Shown piece by piece: positions 37,377-46,185 of a stretch of 64,000 bases of DNA; the first letter of the stretch is position 1, and each line of letters begins with the position of its first letter. The stretch is from NCBI RefSeq assembly GCF_000737865.1, contig NZ_CP007287.1, positions 792,872 through 856,871 on the forward strand, in the 5' to 3' direction. This stretch comes from Bifidobacterium coryneforme. GTDB lineage: Bacteria; Actinomycetota; Actinomycetes; Actinomycetales; Bifidobacteriaceae. The notes under the pieces are model-generated. The model had not been told where the DNA came from. It did not search any database and was given only the letters and a program-made list of their open reading frames with translations. Made by a program: the position numbers and the translations under genes.

Positions 37377-37973
37377 GTGAAGCGATCTCGAATTGATCCA
37401 GAAACTGATGATATGACGCTGCTCGAGATGATGGCTACCGAGGATGAATCCGCCTTTGAGGCACTGTACAATAAGTATGCCCATACCGTCCAGGCTTTCA
37501 TTTCCCTGCGCCTGTCCGGCGATGAGGATGCCAGTGATGTTTTTGCTGACACATGGCTGGGTTGCTGGCGCTCCGCGAAGACCTTCCGCGCGGATAGCCA
37601 GGTTCTTACCTGGATACTCAGCATTGCCAGACGGCAAATATATATGAAACGGCGCAAACCAAAACTACCCGACGAAGTGGATCAGGTGGAACTTGACTCG
37701 ATAACAGATGATCATCTGGGGCCGGTGGAACTCGTTGATAGGGATCTGGCGATGGACATAATACGGGAAAAGATTGATGCACTCCCCGCAGAAATGGCAT
37801 ACACGGTGACCCTGGCATGGCTCCATGAGTTATCCTACCCGGAGATAGCCTCCCTGCTGGACGTTCCGGTTGGGACGGTGAAGTCTCGCCTTGCTCGCGC
37901 AAGGCGGATCCTGCGACCACAGTTGGCCGACCGCGCTCCAGTTAAAACCCAAACACTGCAGAGTCAGAGGTGA
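37377..37973 (+). CDS. ECF-type sigma-70 family RNA polymerase sigma factor
   Basis: 198 residues from GTG 37377, with GAAGGGG eight bases upstream. Region 2 lies around residues 25-90 (DASDVFADTWLGCWRS, TWILSIARRQIYMKRR). Region 4 lies around 135-185 (LPAEMAYTVTLAWLHELSY, then ASLLDVPVGTVKSRLARARR). Regions 1 and 3 are absent, which defines the ECF class. The next gene, 14 bases away, encodes a membrane protein with a cytosolic N-terminus that could be the anti-sigma factor. It probably controls the transporter cassette that follows. Confidence 0.88.
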   Translation: MKRSRIDPETDDMTLLEMMATEDESAFEALYNKYAHTVQAFISLRLSGDEDASDVFADTWLGCWRSAKTFRADSQVLTWILSIARRQIYMKRRKPKLPDEVDQVELDSITDDHLGPVELVDRDLAMDIIREKIDALPAEMAYTVTLAWLHELSYPEIASLLDVPVGTVKSRLARARRILRPQLADRAPVKTQTLQSQR

Positions 37974-37987
37974 AGTAAGGGGTGATT

Positions 37988-38821
37988 ATGATAGATCGAT
38001 ATGACAGCACGAGCCCGGTTGCCGAAGAATTCCAGGGTGAAGTTCAAGAGGTGCTGAGGGAAAAAGAGCGGAATGTCGTGCCACCAGTTCCAACATTTTC
38101 CAATGTAATGAAGGCAATCCACCAGGAGCCGTCGCTGGCAACGGATCAACCAATACCGTTCATGCGTCGAGTGCGTTCCTGTGGACCACTTATTCGGGCC
38201 CAATTCCGCCTTCTACCGCGATATATCATCCTGGTAGAGATTGTGATAGCTGCTGGTGCCGTTGTAATGAGTAACACTTTGCATAGTGCACGGAACGGTA
38301 ATCTCAGTCTGCATGTTTTTTCAAATATGCTCATGCTCGATATGGCGCTGACCATAATCCTGGTTTTTCCTGTTAAAGATGATCGTGAATTAATGCTCAG
38401 TATGCCTCTGGGACCTCAAGTTGTAGTGGCTACCAGGCTCGTTCTGGCCTTTATTTCCAATATTGTCGTCGGGGGCGTGGCCTTATTGATTGCAACTGCG
38501 ATCAACCCAGCAATAAAACCCCTACCAGTTATGGCCCAAGTGATAGCCCCCATGACCTTCCTGGCGAATATTGTGGCTCTGTTATGCATATGGCAATACT
38601 CTGGTGTGGCGCTGCTCCTAGGGGTACTTGCACCATTATTGAGAACTTTGCAGGATCTCAGGCCATCATTTCTCCTACCGACATGGATCAATTTTGTACC
38701 CACTACAAGCGCTGCCTGGTCAGGGATCATCCTTCTAACAGTGGGACTCCTATGTGTTGCCATCTTTTCTGCCCCTCTTGCCTGGCATGCCCGACTCGCC
38801 GGTGGAAATAAAAATCTTTGA
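37988..38821 (+). CDS. Multi-pass membrane protein, candidate anti-sigma factor
   Basis: 277 residues from ATG 37988, five bases after AAGGGG; a GTG at 37982 adds two residues. The N-terminal 75 residues are polar and cytosolic, followed by about six hydrophobic segments (for example YIILVEIVIAAGAVVMS near 80 and GIILLTVGLLCVAIFS near the end). There is no HxxxCxxC zinc motif of classical ZAS anti-sigma factors. An anti-sigma role is inferred only from position and topology. It could instead be a transporter subunit. Confidence 0.55.
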   Translation: MIDRYDSTSPVAEEFQGEVQEVLREKERNVVPPVPTFSNVMKAIHQEPSLATDQPIPFMRRVRSCGPLIRAQFRLLPRYIILVEIVIAAGAVVMSNTLHSARNGNLSLHVFSNMLMLDMALTIILVFPVKDDRELMLSMPLGPQVVVATRLVLAFISNIVVGGVALLIATAINPAIKPLPVMAQVIAPMTFLANIVALLCIWQYSGVALLLGVLAPLLRTLQDLRPSFLLPTWINFVPTTSAAWSGIILLTVGLLCVAIFSAPLAWHARLAGGNKNL

Positions 38822-38891
38822 ACCTTTCCATCCACTCTCGCTACTAACTATGTAGACAGCATATGTAGCGAGTAATGTCTGGCGGCCCCCG

Positions 38892-39542
38892 ATGGCCAAA
38901 CCAGACATGAGGGGGTGGATGAGGTTGGCTTTCGTAGGTATACAGCTCAAAAGACTTTATATACCGGTGCTGCTGCCTTTCATACTGACCGCAGGTGTTC
39001 TTCTTGCGGGCATCGTACTAGAGGGAAATTGGTCATCAGGCCGCATACGAGTTGTTATGATGGTTCTCACTCAGGTGCCGATAATTGCTTCCGGCATATG
39101 TGCGGCTTTTGTGCTCAACGGCGACCCACTCGTTGAACTTTCTGAGTCAACTCCAACTGGATGGCGGAAGGTTCAAGCGACCAGGCTGCTTATCGTTACC
39201 GTGGCATTTCTTACTGCCGCAGGCCTTCTTTTTCTCGGTTTGCATATGATGCGACTGTGGCCACGTGACCTGGGTTGGGTGAGCATGATTACTACGGTTG
39301 GCGGTATCTTCATTGTCAATTGCTTGGTTTTTCTTGTAGCCGTACTGACCATGTCCATGCCAACGTCATCGTTGGCTTCCATGGCCATTTGGCTGTTTCT
39401 GTGTTTCATATGGGATCCGTACATAACCGATCCGGTCCAGCAACGACTCGTTCCAATGATTATTGCAGCAGCCTGTGCAATCTTCGGGTGGAAGATGTGC
39501 AGTGATACGGAACGCAATGTAGTAAAGGTGGCAGACCTATGA
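38892..39542 (+). CDS. Membrane protein of the sigma/ABC cassette
   Basis: 216 residues with about six hydrophobic segments (VLLPFILTAGVLLAGIVL, LLIVTVAFLTAAGLLFLG, GIFIVNCLVFLVAVL). It resembles small ABC-2-type permease subunits, but no signature is decisive. The start is uncertain: ATG 38892 lacks a clear ribosome site, and ATG 38919 follows GAGGGGG. Its stop overlaps the next start by four bases (ATGA), so the two products are made together and may form a heterodimeric permease. Confidence 0.6.
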   Translation: MAKPDMRGWMRLAFVGIQLKRLYIPVLLPFILTAGVLLAGIVLEGNWSSGRIRVVMMVLTQVPIIASGICAAFVLNGDPLVELSESTPTGWRKVQATRLLIVTVAFLTAAGLLFLGLHMMRLWPRDLGWVSMITTVGGIFIVNCLVFLVAVLTMSMPTSSLASMAIWLFLCFIWDPYITDPVQQRLVPMIIAAACAIFGWKMCSDTERNVVKVADL

Positions 39543-40297
39543 GCATACTCAGTCTTGTGCGCATCACACTACTGATGTTTTATCGTCGTAAGGCCTTGTG
39601 GATAGCCAGCATACCGCTGGCGCTCTTCGCCCTCTTCTTGGCCTATGCCTCTCCTATGTCACCTGGGCTTAACAGCATAGAGGGTCTTGTCTTTACCGGA
39701 CAGGTTCTTGCCATATTCACCTCGCTGGCATACGCAGCATCGTTCAGCAATTTGATGACTGCCGGTAGGCGGACAGGAATGGACGAGCTTGAATCCACCT
39801 CCCCCCTACCTATGGCTGTCATCAGCTCAGCTCATGTGCTGGGGGCCTGGGTTATCTGCATATCATCCTCCCTGCTTTTCCTGGTATTGATCGCGGTCTA
39901 CCAAACCTTCCACGGCAGCGCTAAGGCGATACTCGTGGCCCTGGCAGTGGCGCTTGTCATACTCTCACCATCAATACTGATTGCCATGGGAGTATCCGCC
40001 CTTTTGGGAGCCTTGATTCCCACAGTCCTAGCCCGAATTCTTGCCGTCCTGGTATGGGCGTGGCTGGCTTTCTATACCCCCCTCTTACCACTTCCGACGC
40101 TCAATGGCGGCCCCCTGTCGGTCAACGGCGATCCCATTGCGCAGGGATGGTTCCATGCCAATCCTATGTACGTACCGGCGAATGGCCCCTTTACCGTCCA
40201 ATCAGGGGTCATATCTTTGCTTTGGCAAGTGTGTATCATCTTCCTCCTCTTCGCTGGTGCAAACATAGCCTCCAGCCGCATAAAAGCGCGGGTCTGA
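39539..40297 (+). CDS. ABC-2-like permease subunit of the cassette
   Basis: 252 residues, about six membrane segments (ALWIASIPLALFALFLAY near residue 18, VLGAWVICISSSLLFLVLIA near 98, AILVALAVALVILSPSILI near 130, SLLWQVCIIFLLFAGANIA near the end). The segment FSNLMTAGRRTGMDELEST resembles the cytosolic loop of ABC-2 exporters that contacts the ATPase. The start overlaps the previous stop. It lies 31 bases upstream of the ATPase gene. Confidence 0.65.
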   Translation: MSILSLVRITLLMFYRRKALWIASIPLALFALFLAYASPMSPGLNSIEGLVFTGQVLAIFTSLAYAASFSNLMTAGRRTGMDELESTSPLPMAVISSAHVLGAWVICISSSLLFLVLIAVYQTFHGSAKAILVALAVALVILSPSILIAMGVSALLGALIPTVLARILAVLVWAWLAFYTPLLPLPTLNGGPLSVNGDPIAQGWFHANPMYVPANGPFTVQSGVISLLWQVCIIFLLFAGANIASSRIKARV

Positions 40298-40328
40298 CTG
40301 TCCACTGCTTTGAAAGGGAATTACTCAC

Positions 40329-41189
40329 ATGTTTATAACTATTGATCATCTGACCAAGGATTTTCGCGGCAGACCAGCCGCTTTGAACGATCTGACTGTT
40401 GACCTTCCACAAGGCATGATAGGACTTATAGGACCAAATGGTGCCGGCAAAACAACCCTCATGCGCATTCTCACTGGAATAATCCAACCGTCCAAGGGTA
40501 AAATCTTCATTGACGGACAGGACCTATCCTCCCCAGGCAATAGGCGAACGTTAAAACGAAACCTGGGTTACCTGCCACAGAACATCACCCCGTATGACAA
40601 CCTGTCCCCACTTGAATTCCTTGACTACATCGGCATCTTGAAAATGATCGATGATAAACACGTGCGGCAGCAGCAGGCACACACCCTCCTGGAACAGGTG
40701 GGATTGGAAGACGTGATGAACCAACCTATCGCGGGGTTATCCGGGGGGATGAAGCGGAGGGTCGGCATCGCGCAGGCCCTTATAGGCGACCCCCAGCTAC
40801 TAGTAGTCGACGAACCCACAGCGGGGCTGGATCCTGAAGAGCGTATGCGGTTCCGCACACTCCTCGCCCAGCTGGGGCAGAACCGAACCGTCATCCTCTC
40901 CACCCACATACTCGATGATGTCGCACAAACCTGCCCCTGGGTATGCGTACTACGTTCCGGACGCAGACAGTATGACGGGCCCACACAGGGGCTGATCCAT
41001 GAAGCCGCCGGCCACACCTGGGTCACATCCCCCATGACCGCCCCTCCGAACAATGCCACGATCATCAACGCCGAACCCACACCAAACGGGACAAGGTACC
41101 GCATAGTCACCGACACCCCACCCACAGGTTCCGTCGAAACGGCGCCCAATCTGGAGGACGGATACATGGCTTTAGCCAACGAGTACTAG
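40329..41189 (+). CDS. ABC transporter ATP-binding protein
   Basis: 286 residues. Walker A GPNGAGKTT (near residue 37), Q-loop LPQNITPYDNLSP, signature LSGGMKRRVGIAQAL, Walker B LLVVDEPTAGLDPEE and H-loop LSTHILDD are all intact. The C-terminal 75 residues are specific and Pro/Thr-rich. It belongs to the drug/peptide exporter (ABC-2) type. With the two permease-like genes upstream it makes a complete exporter. GAAAGGGAA precedes the ATG. The substrate is unknown; antimicrobial export or self-protection is inferred. Confidence 0.88.
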   Translation: MFITIDHLTKDFRGRPAALNDLTVDLPQGMIGLIGPNGAGKTTLMRILTGIIQPSKGKIFIDGQDLSSPGNRRTLKRNLGYLPQNITPYDNLSPLEFLDYIGILKMIDDKHVRQQQAHTLLEQVGLEDVMNQPIAGLSGGMKRRVGIAQALIGDPQLLVVDEPTAGLDPEERMRFRTLLAQLGQNRTVILSTHILDDVAQTCPWVCVLRSGRRQYDGPTQGLIHEAAGHTWVTSPMTAPPNNATIINAEPTPNGTRYRIVTDTPPTGSVETAPNLEDGYMALANEY

Positions 41190-41245
41190 ATACCGTCCAT
41201 TACACGACAATCCAATATTCAAGTATGAAAGAGCGTCAAATAATC

Positions 41246-41650
41246 ATGAAGCGAATCAAGCAGAGCATCAAGGCCCTCCTCCTCATATGTGCCACAATCA
41301 CCCTGACAGTAGGGGTTGCCGGCTGCACTGATGGCATGGATCACCCTGAAAACTATCCCACCGATGGAAGCAATAAGGTTGCAGCTACCAGTAACCCACA
41401 AATCATCTCGAAAGAAGATCTGGGACACACCTGGCCTCTGAAAGTAGATAAAGGCACCGTGTCATGCGAGCACAACAAGCAGGGAGACCCCATCCTCCGC
41501 TTTACCACCTCAGACGGCAAACAGTACGCACTCAACCAAGTACCAGACAACGAGAATCTCAAAAGTATCGAAACACTAAAATCAGATAACGATAAGTCCG
41601 TAGGAACTCTGATGAGTTTCGCATTCTCAGTCTGCGACGTACCAAAATAA
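41246..41650 (+). CDS. DUF2511-type lipoprotein
   Basis: 134 residues from ATG 41246; an in-frame ATG at 41225 is an alternative. A signal peptide ends in the lipobox VAGC, so it is lipid-anchored outside. The mature part has the DUF2511 (YebY-like) pattern: ISKEDLGHTWPLKVDKGTVSC near residue 60, KQYALN near 90, and a C-terminal Cys in FSVCDVP that could pair with the first. The function of the family is unknown. It follows the ABC ATPase on the same strand. Confidence 0.7.
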   Translation: MKRIKQSIKALLLICATITLTVGVAGCTDGMDHPENYPTDGSNKVAATSNPQIISKEDLGHTWPLKVDKGTVSCEHNKQGDPILRFTTSDGKQYALNQVPDNENLKSIETLKSDNDKSVGTLMSFAFSVCDVPK

Positions 41651-41850
41651 AATGCGCCATCAAGATCCAGCAGGTAACCCTCCCCAGGTAGCCTGCCGGA
41701 TCCCAAGTAACCTAACGGTTTAACGTTTATTGAAAACAGGTCTTCCCAAACTGAGGACGAAACCGTTACCAATCTGGTATATGTGGACAGCCAAGAAAGA
41801 TGAAGACTCGGTACAGACTCTGAGCTACCTGCGAAGGAGAGGAACCAACT

Positions 41851-42384
41851 GTGCGAACTGAACACGTGCGTGTGGTGTCCCACGACGAGGATTGGCATAT
41901 GGAGTTCGATCGTATTAGCGCTGGTATTACGGACTGGTTAGATGGGGCAGGTGTTGGGGATGCAGTGGTGGGGATTGAACATGTGGGGTCTACTGCGGTG
42001 TGTGGTTTGTGGGCGAAGCCGATCATCGACTTGGACCTGGTGTATGCCGACAGCGGGCGCTTGGCCGAGGTGGTCTCGGCTTTGGAAGCATTGGGGTATG
42101 AGGATGAGGGCGAGCTCGGAATAGCGGGCCGCGAGGCGTTCTCTTACAGCGGCAAACCGGAGCTCATGACGCATCACTTGTACGCCTGCCCGGTTGGTTC
42201 ATCGGAGCTGGCCCGGCACCGCGCCTTCCGCGATTACCTGCGGACCCACCCCGCGGCGGTGCGCGAATATTCCGAAGTCAAGCGGGAGGCGGCATCGCGT
42301 TCCCCCGACGACATTGACGCCTACATCGAGGCCAAGTCGCCCTGCATCGAGAGATTGTGGGGGTTCATACGGGTGGGCGAGTAA
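41851..42384 (+). CDS. GrpB family protein (UPF0157)
   Basis: 177 residues from GTG 41851, preceded by AAGGAGAGG. Nucleotidyltransferase-fold family with VVGIEHVGSTAVCGLWAKPIIDLDL near residue 40-63, where GST and the DxD-like Asp residues are kept, and HHLYACPVGSSELARH near 112. GrpB proteins are common accessory genes of unknown biochemical role. This one is GC-rich and intact, unlike the remnants beside it. Confidence 0.85.
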   Translation: MRTEHVRVVSHDEDWHMEFDRISAGITDWLDGAGVGDAVVGIEHVGSTAVCGLWAKPIIDLDLVYADSGRLAEVVSALEALGYEDEGELGIAGREAFSYSGKPELMTHHLYACPVGSSELARHRAFRDYLRTHPAAVREYSEVKREAASRSPDDIDAYIEAKSPCIERLWGFIRVGE

Positions 42385-42545
42385 GGCCGCCCAACGCCCT
42401 ACCCCAGTGAACTGCGCTGTAGTGCATATACGGAGAACATCCTGGCGGGATGAACCTGCCGGGGTGTTCTAAAACTGGCAGATGCCATGCGCTCCATGTG
42501 GTTGGCGAAGATTTCATGCACGCCAGCATGCGCAGTGACGAAATG

Positions 42546-42970
42546 ACTCTAGGCAACCATGTCCTGATGTTCATGACCGTGCCACTGTTCTGGGCCCTGG
42601 GCCGGATCGTTATCGTGCTTGGCCTTCGTTTCGAATCCACCGTCCTGGCTTTGGCCACGGCCTGCCTGGGCGGCATCGTCTTCTGCTTTGGCTAGGTCAT
42701 GCTGGGTATCTCCCAGCCAGTAGTGGCCGCCCAACTGGCAGGCCCCCGATTCAGCGGCAGGATGTTCGGTCTGTTCAACACTATATTCTGGGCCCCCTAT
42801 TCTCCTTATTCGTTCTGGACGGACACCAGCCCACACCGCTCCTGTCCATGTGCTCCATAGGCCTGGTGCTGTTGGCCTTCCCATGGTTCCTGGCCATCAA
42901 GACCGAAGGCAAGGCCTCGAAGACAAAGCAGGAAGAAACATCGATCGCTCAGGTCAGCAGAACAAGCTGA
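42546..42970 (+). pseudogene. MFS transporter, C-terminal remnant
   Basis: The frame reads as membrane segments (VLMFMTVPLFWALGRIVIVL and LALATACLGGIVFCFG) but is stopped by TAG at 42693. It continues in the same frame with GISQPVVAAQLAGPRFSGR and MFGLFNTIFWA, typical of major facilitator proteins. A frameshift near 42800 then leads to SMCSIGLVLLAFPWFLAIK and a stop at 42968. The N-terminal two thirds are missing. Confidence 0.7.
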
Positions 42971-43073
42971 CAGCATCTGTCGGATGCTAAGCGCTGACCA
43001 ATGATAATTGTGCCGTGGAAAGCAATCCCCATCAGACTTAACGTATGAGGGTTGCAGATCCAATCGGGCACAT

Positions 43074-43145
43074 TCAGGCTCGTTCCGGCCGCACAGTGTT
43101 GCGGCGGATTGCGGCCGTTACATCCCGGGGACGATATCTAACCAG
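43074..43145 (-). pseudogene. Excisionase C-terminal remnant near the right end
   Basis: On the minus strand VRYRPRDVTAAIRRNTVRP and a stop three residues later can be read without breaks. It matches the C-terminal part of the broken excisionase-like gene at 34927 (DVAALISRNTVRPE). The HTH part is absent. It suggests a second, older element end or an internal duplication. Confidence 0.6.
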
Positions 43146-43251
43146 ATTCAAGTGTCAATATACAGTAGTGCATACGTTTATAAGCTCAATAACAAGGTGG
43201 TTAGGCTCATTGAATTTAGGAGTTCAAGGTAATAAAATTCTCAACCGCGAG

Positions 43252-44031
43252 ATGCCAAAGAGTATCGATCAGGACGCTTTAACCGACAGAAACAGACGAA
43301 CGCTATGGATTCTCCGCATTATTATGTGGAGCATCTCAATTTTAATGATTGCGGTTGCTGCGATCATTGTCCCAATGATGCCGGAGACTATTCCAATTCA
43401 CTTCGATATTCACAGTCGTGCAGATCGATGGGGCAGCGGTTTTAGTGTTTTCCTGATACCTCTCATAACGAATACTGCACTCGCTGGGATATGGTTCCTT
43501 ATGGAGCTATTCGTAAGACGATTCCATGGAATCGGGAATGACTCTGACATGTCTCTGTACACATCATTAAAGATTTTATTGATAGGAGGCATTTGGGTGC
43601 AGTTTATTCTAGCTCTAATTACGGCTGATTTATTGTACGGGGGTTTTAAACAAATATCATCTTTTTCAGATGATGACATAATTATTCGACTTTCTGGAGT
43701 AGCCATAGGAGTCTGTTCTTGTATCGCAGGAATGGCAATGCCTTTGGTAAAGGGAATGCACATTAGTGGACTGCCTAAAGATTCTAAGTTCTGGAAAGTG
43801 CTGCAATATCAAGGTTCAGCAGTTCTTCTCTTGACTGGGGTGCTGATGCTTCTGCTGAGTGTGTTGTTGCACGGAATATGGATTATTTGGGCTTTCATTG
43901 TTGCGGCGTTAATGGAAGCTGCGGTTCTTACGCTGCTATCGTTTAAGGCCCGACGAGATAGCAACAATCCCAATGCTTCCGGGCCTTGGAATTTTAATAT
44001 GTCCCGAATCGGGCACAGACCCATGCCTTAA
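43252..44031 (+). CDS. DUF1648 (SdpI-like) membrane protein
   Basis: 259 residues from ATG 43252; the frame is open further upstream, but that part overlaps the excisionase remnant in antisense. The first membrane segment (about 20-43) is followed by PETIPIHFDIHSRADRWGS, the DUF1648 signature, and five more hydrophobic segments. SdpI-type proteins give immunity to toxic peptides, but DUF1648 alone does not prove this. The last 28 codons run through the 18-base attR repeat into flanking DNA, so the natural C-terminus may have been replaced on integration. Confidence 0.7.
   Translation: MPKSIDQDALTDRNRRTLWILRIIMWSISILMIAVAAIIVPMMPETIPIHFDIHSRADRWGSGFSVFLIPLITNTALAGIWFLMELFVRRFHGIGNDSDMSLYTSLKILLIGGIWVQFILALITADLLYGGFKQISSFSDDDIIIRLSGVAIGVCSCIAGMAMPLVKGMHISGLPKDSKFWKVLQYQGSAVLLLTGVLMLLLSVLLHGIWIIWAFIVAALMEAAVLTLLSFKARRDSNNPNASGPWNFNMSRIGHRPMP
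43947..43964 (+). repeat. attR: 18-bp direct repeat GGCCCGACGAGATAGCAA
   Basis: Identical to 34817-34834 at the tRNA-Pro 3' end. It lies inside the 3' end of the DUF1648 reading frame. Further patchy similarity to the left end continues beyond it (a CGAATCGGGCACAG-like block near 44006). Confidence 0.8.
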
Positions 44032-44053
44032 GGCTCCTTTCGGCTTAAGAAGG

Positions 44054-44080
44054 CCTCCCCCATGACTTAGGGAGGTTTTC
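44054..44080 (+). terminator. Terminator after the DUF1648 gene
   Basis: 6-bp stem CCTCCC/GGGAGG with a 10-base loop and TTTTC. Plus-strand polarity; it separates the DUF1648 gene from the convergent response regulator gene. Confidence 0.6.
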
Positions 44081-44081
44081 T

Positions 44082-44783
44082 TCAGTGCTTTGAGGATGAT
44101 GTCTTACTGTTTGTGTCCATCGCAGCTTTGTACCAGAGAACGGCTATGTTCAGCCTCTCTCTGACGCCGAGTTTATTGAGTATCCGGCTTACAGTCTTTT
44201 TGACTGAGTCGGCCTGTATGCCTAATCTTTGCGCTATTTCAGCGTTGGTCATGCCCTCGCTGATGAGGGAGGCGACTTCAAATTCGCGTTTGCCTAGGGT
44301 GGCGAATTGCTGTTGCAACTCCATTTCTTCGCTGTTTGTTTTCGCTGTGGTTATCCCCCTACGTATAACTTCACCTGTTATACGGGGGGTGAGGATGGCA
44401 TCACCCGCATATACCGATCGGATTGCCTTGCACAGGTCTGCTGTTTTGGCATCTTTGAGCAGGAATCCAGAAGCACCTGCACTAAGGCCGCCGAAAGCAT
44501 AGTCGTCCTGGTCGTAGGTGGTCAGGACGATAACCCTGATGGAGGGGTATCGTTCCTTGATGAGGCTGGTAGCGTCAAGACCGTCCATAATCGGCATTCG
44601 CACGTCCATCAGAATTACGTCGGGAAGAAGTTGTTGTTGCTTCTCGGCAGATTCCAGGAAGTCGAGGGCTTCTTTGCCGTTCGCTGCCTGACCTATTACC
44701 TGCAATTCACGATCTTTGTCTACCATGAGTGCAAATCCCATTCTGGTGGGACGTTGGTCATCTACGATCATGACACGGATCAT
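44082..44783 (-). CDS. NarL/LuxR-type response regulator
   Basis: 233 residues. The receiver domain has DDQRPTRMG at the N-terminus, the phospho-acceptor Asp in ILMDVRMPIMDGLDA, VLTTYD and the Lys in LLKDAKTADL. The C-terminal LuxR HTH reads LGKREFEVASLISEGM, then NAEIAQRLGIQADSVKKTV. It starts one base after the kinase stop, so the pair is translationally coupled. It probably regulates the ABC operon upstream of the kinase gene, as in lantibiotic or bacitracin sensing modules. Confidence 0.93.
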   Translation of the reverse strand: MIRVMIVDDQRPTRMGFALMVDKDRELQVIGQAANGKEALDFLESAEKQQQLLPDVILMDVRMPIMDGLDATSLIKERYPSIRVIVLTTYDQDDYAFGGLSAGASGFLLKDAKTADLCKAIRSVYAGDAILTPRITGEVIRRGITTAKTNSEEMELQQQFATLGKREFEVASLISEGMTNAEIAQRLGIQADSVKKTVSRILNKLGVRERLNIAVLWYKAAMDTNSKTSSSKH

Positions 44784-44784
44784 G

Positions 44785-46041
44785 TTATTCCTCGCTGTCT
44801 GCGGGTTCTTTGAGTGAAGGGATATGGGCTCGTAGGAGCCATCCGTTGGATGTCGGCCCTGATTTCAGAGAACCACCGTATCCTCGAAGAGTTTCTTGGA
44901 GTCTGTTCAGTCCGGTTCCGATGCTGGATGTTTCCTGAACGGGTTCACCATTGTCTCTGACCGAGATGGTTATGCCGTCGTGGCTGTCATGGTCCCAGGA
45001 GATTACGATACGGTCGACGTGACACCCGTGTCGGAGTACGTTGGTGATGGCCTCTCTGGTTATGACGAAGCTCAGATTTGCTTGTACGGGGTCTTGGGGT
45101 CTGCGTCCGGTTTCGGTCAGTGCGACGGTCATTCCTATTTGCCGTGCGTGATTGATAATCGGGTTGATATCATCCCAGTGGTATGCCTGTTTTTGCCCTA
45201 CCGGCGCAGGCTGATGCCCGTCTGTATTGGTTGGCGGCTGTAGTGCTTTCACCGCTGTCCTGGTATCGGTCAGTCCCTGACGTGCCAATTGGTTAATCAT
45301 GGTGATAGCGTCGTCGACATCTGGTTTTCCGGTGATTTGGCCCAGGCCCTCAGACAGGGCGATGATGGCAGTCAGATCGTGGCCCACACTGTCATGGAGC
45401 TCAGCTGCAATTCGGGATTGGTTGACTGCCTGGTCACGTTCTTGTGCCAGGTGTTGACTCCGCTTACGTTCGTTCGCGAGTGCCTGCTCGGACACGTATC
45501 GTTCTCGCCGTGTCCTAGATACCAGTCCTAAAACTAGGCATAAGGCGAAGTACATGGCTGTAGGGTAGAGCAGACCGGTGAAGTCGGCATCCTGATGCCA
45601 CAAGGTCGCCAGGATTGTGGTCACTAATCCCAAAAGAGCGGTTGGGATCAAGCAGGCGATAAGGCTCTTAGGGTTCTTGGTCTCAACTGTGCAGGCGTAA
45701 AGGTCGATAAACCATATCAGCAGCAGGTAGGTATATGCAGAACCGTAGATTACTGCGGTCAAGAGCATGAGGATGGTAGAGGCTAGCAGAGTTGCTGTAG
45801 GTCGTCGACGGCGTAAGCAGAGCAAAACCAGGGACAGGGTGATGATAGCAACAAATAGAGGCAGTCCCCATTCGGTGTTGTCCAGAGACCGCCGCAGAGT
45901 TCGGTTGGCGCTGTCGGGAACTAGGATCAGTCGCGTGAGCATCATTGTTTCGTACAAGGCGCACAAGAAGACCATTACGTAAGTTGTGGTTGGCTGGTTC
46001 CAGTACTCGAACCAATCAGTCAGCTTCCTGTTCGGCTTCAT
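44785..46041 (-). CDS. Sensor histidine kinase (HisKA_3 type)
   Basis: 418 residues from ATG 46041, behind GAGGAGGGG. About five or six membrane helices (residues 20-165) with very short outer loops, so it lacks a large sensor domain and resembles intramembrane-sensing kinases. The H-box is AELHDSVGHDLTAIIAL, followed by a HATPase domain with SVRDNGEPV and GTGLNRLQETLRGYGGSL. It partners the response regulator that follows. The ABC transporter genes upstream on the same strand suggest that the transporter and kinase sense an envelope-active peptide together. Confidence 0.92.
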   Translation of the reverse strand: MKPNRKLTDWFEYWNQPTTTYVMVFLCALYETMMLTRLILVPDSANRTLRRSLDNTEWGLPLFVAIITLSLVLLCLRRRRPTATLLASTILMLLTAVIYGSAYTYLLLIWFIDLYACTVETKNPKSLIACLIPTALLGLVTTILATLWHQDADFTGLLYPTAMYFALCLVLGLVSRTRRERYVSEQALANERKRSQHLAQERDQAVNQSRIAAELHDSVGHDLTAIIALSEGLGQITGKPDVDDAITMINQLARQGLTDTRTAVKALQPPTNTDGHQPAPVGQKQAYHWDDINPIINHARQIGMTVALTETGRRPQDPVQANLSFVITREAITNVLRHGCHVDRIVISWDHDSHDGITISVRDNGEPVQETSSIGTGLNRLQETLRGYGGSLKSGPTSNGWLLRAHIPSLKEPADSEE

Positions 46042-46185
46042 CGTTCCGGTCCCCTCCTCAATATCATTATTCACTATGCTGTCACCTGGCGAAAAGGAAG
46101 AAGTCGCCAGGTGGAATCGTTGTTGCAATGAGTGTGAGGTGTGGTGCATGTTCGTACTGAACGGATCTTCTTGTTCATGAACTAA

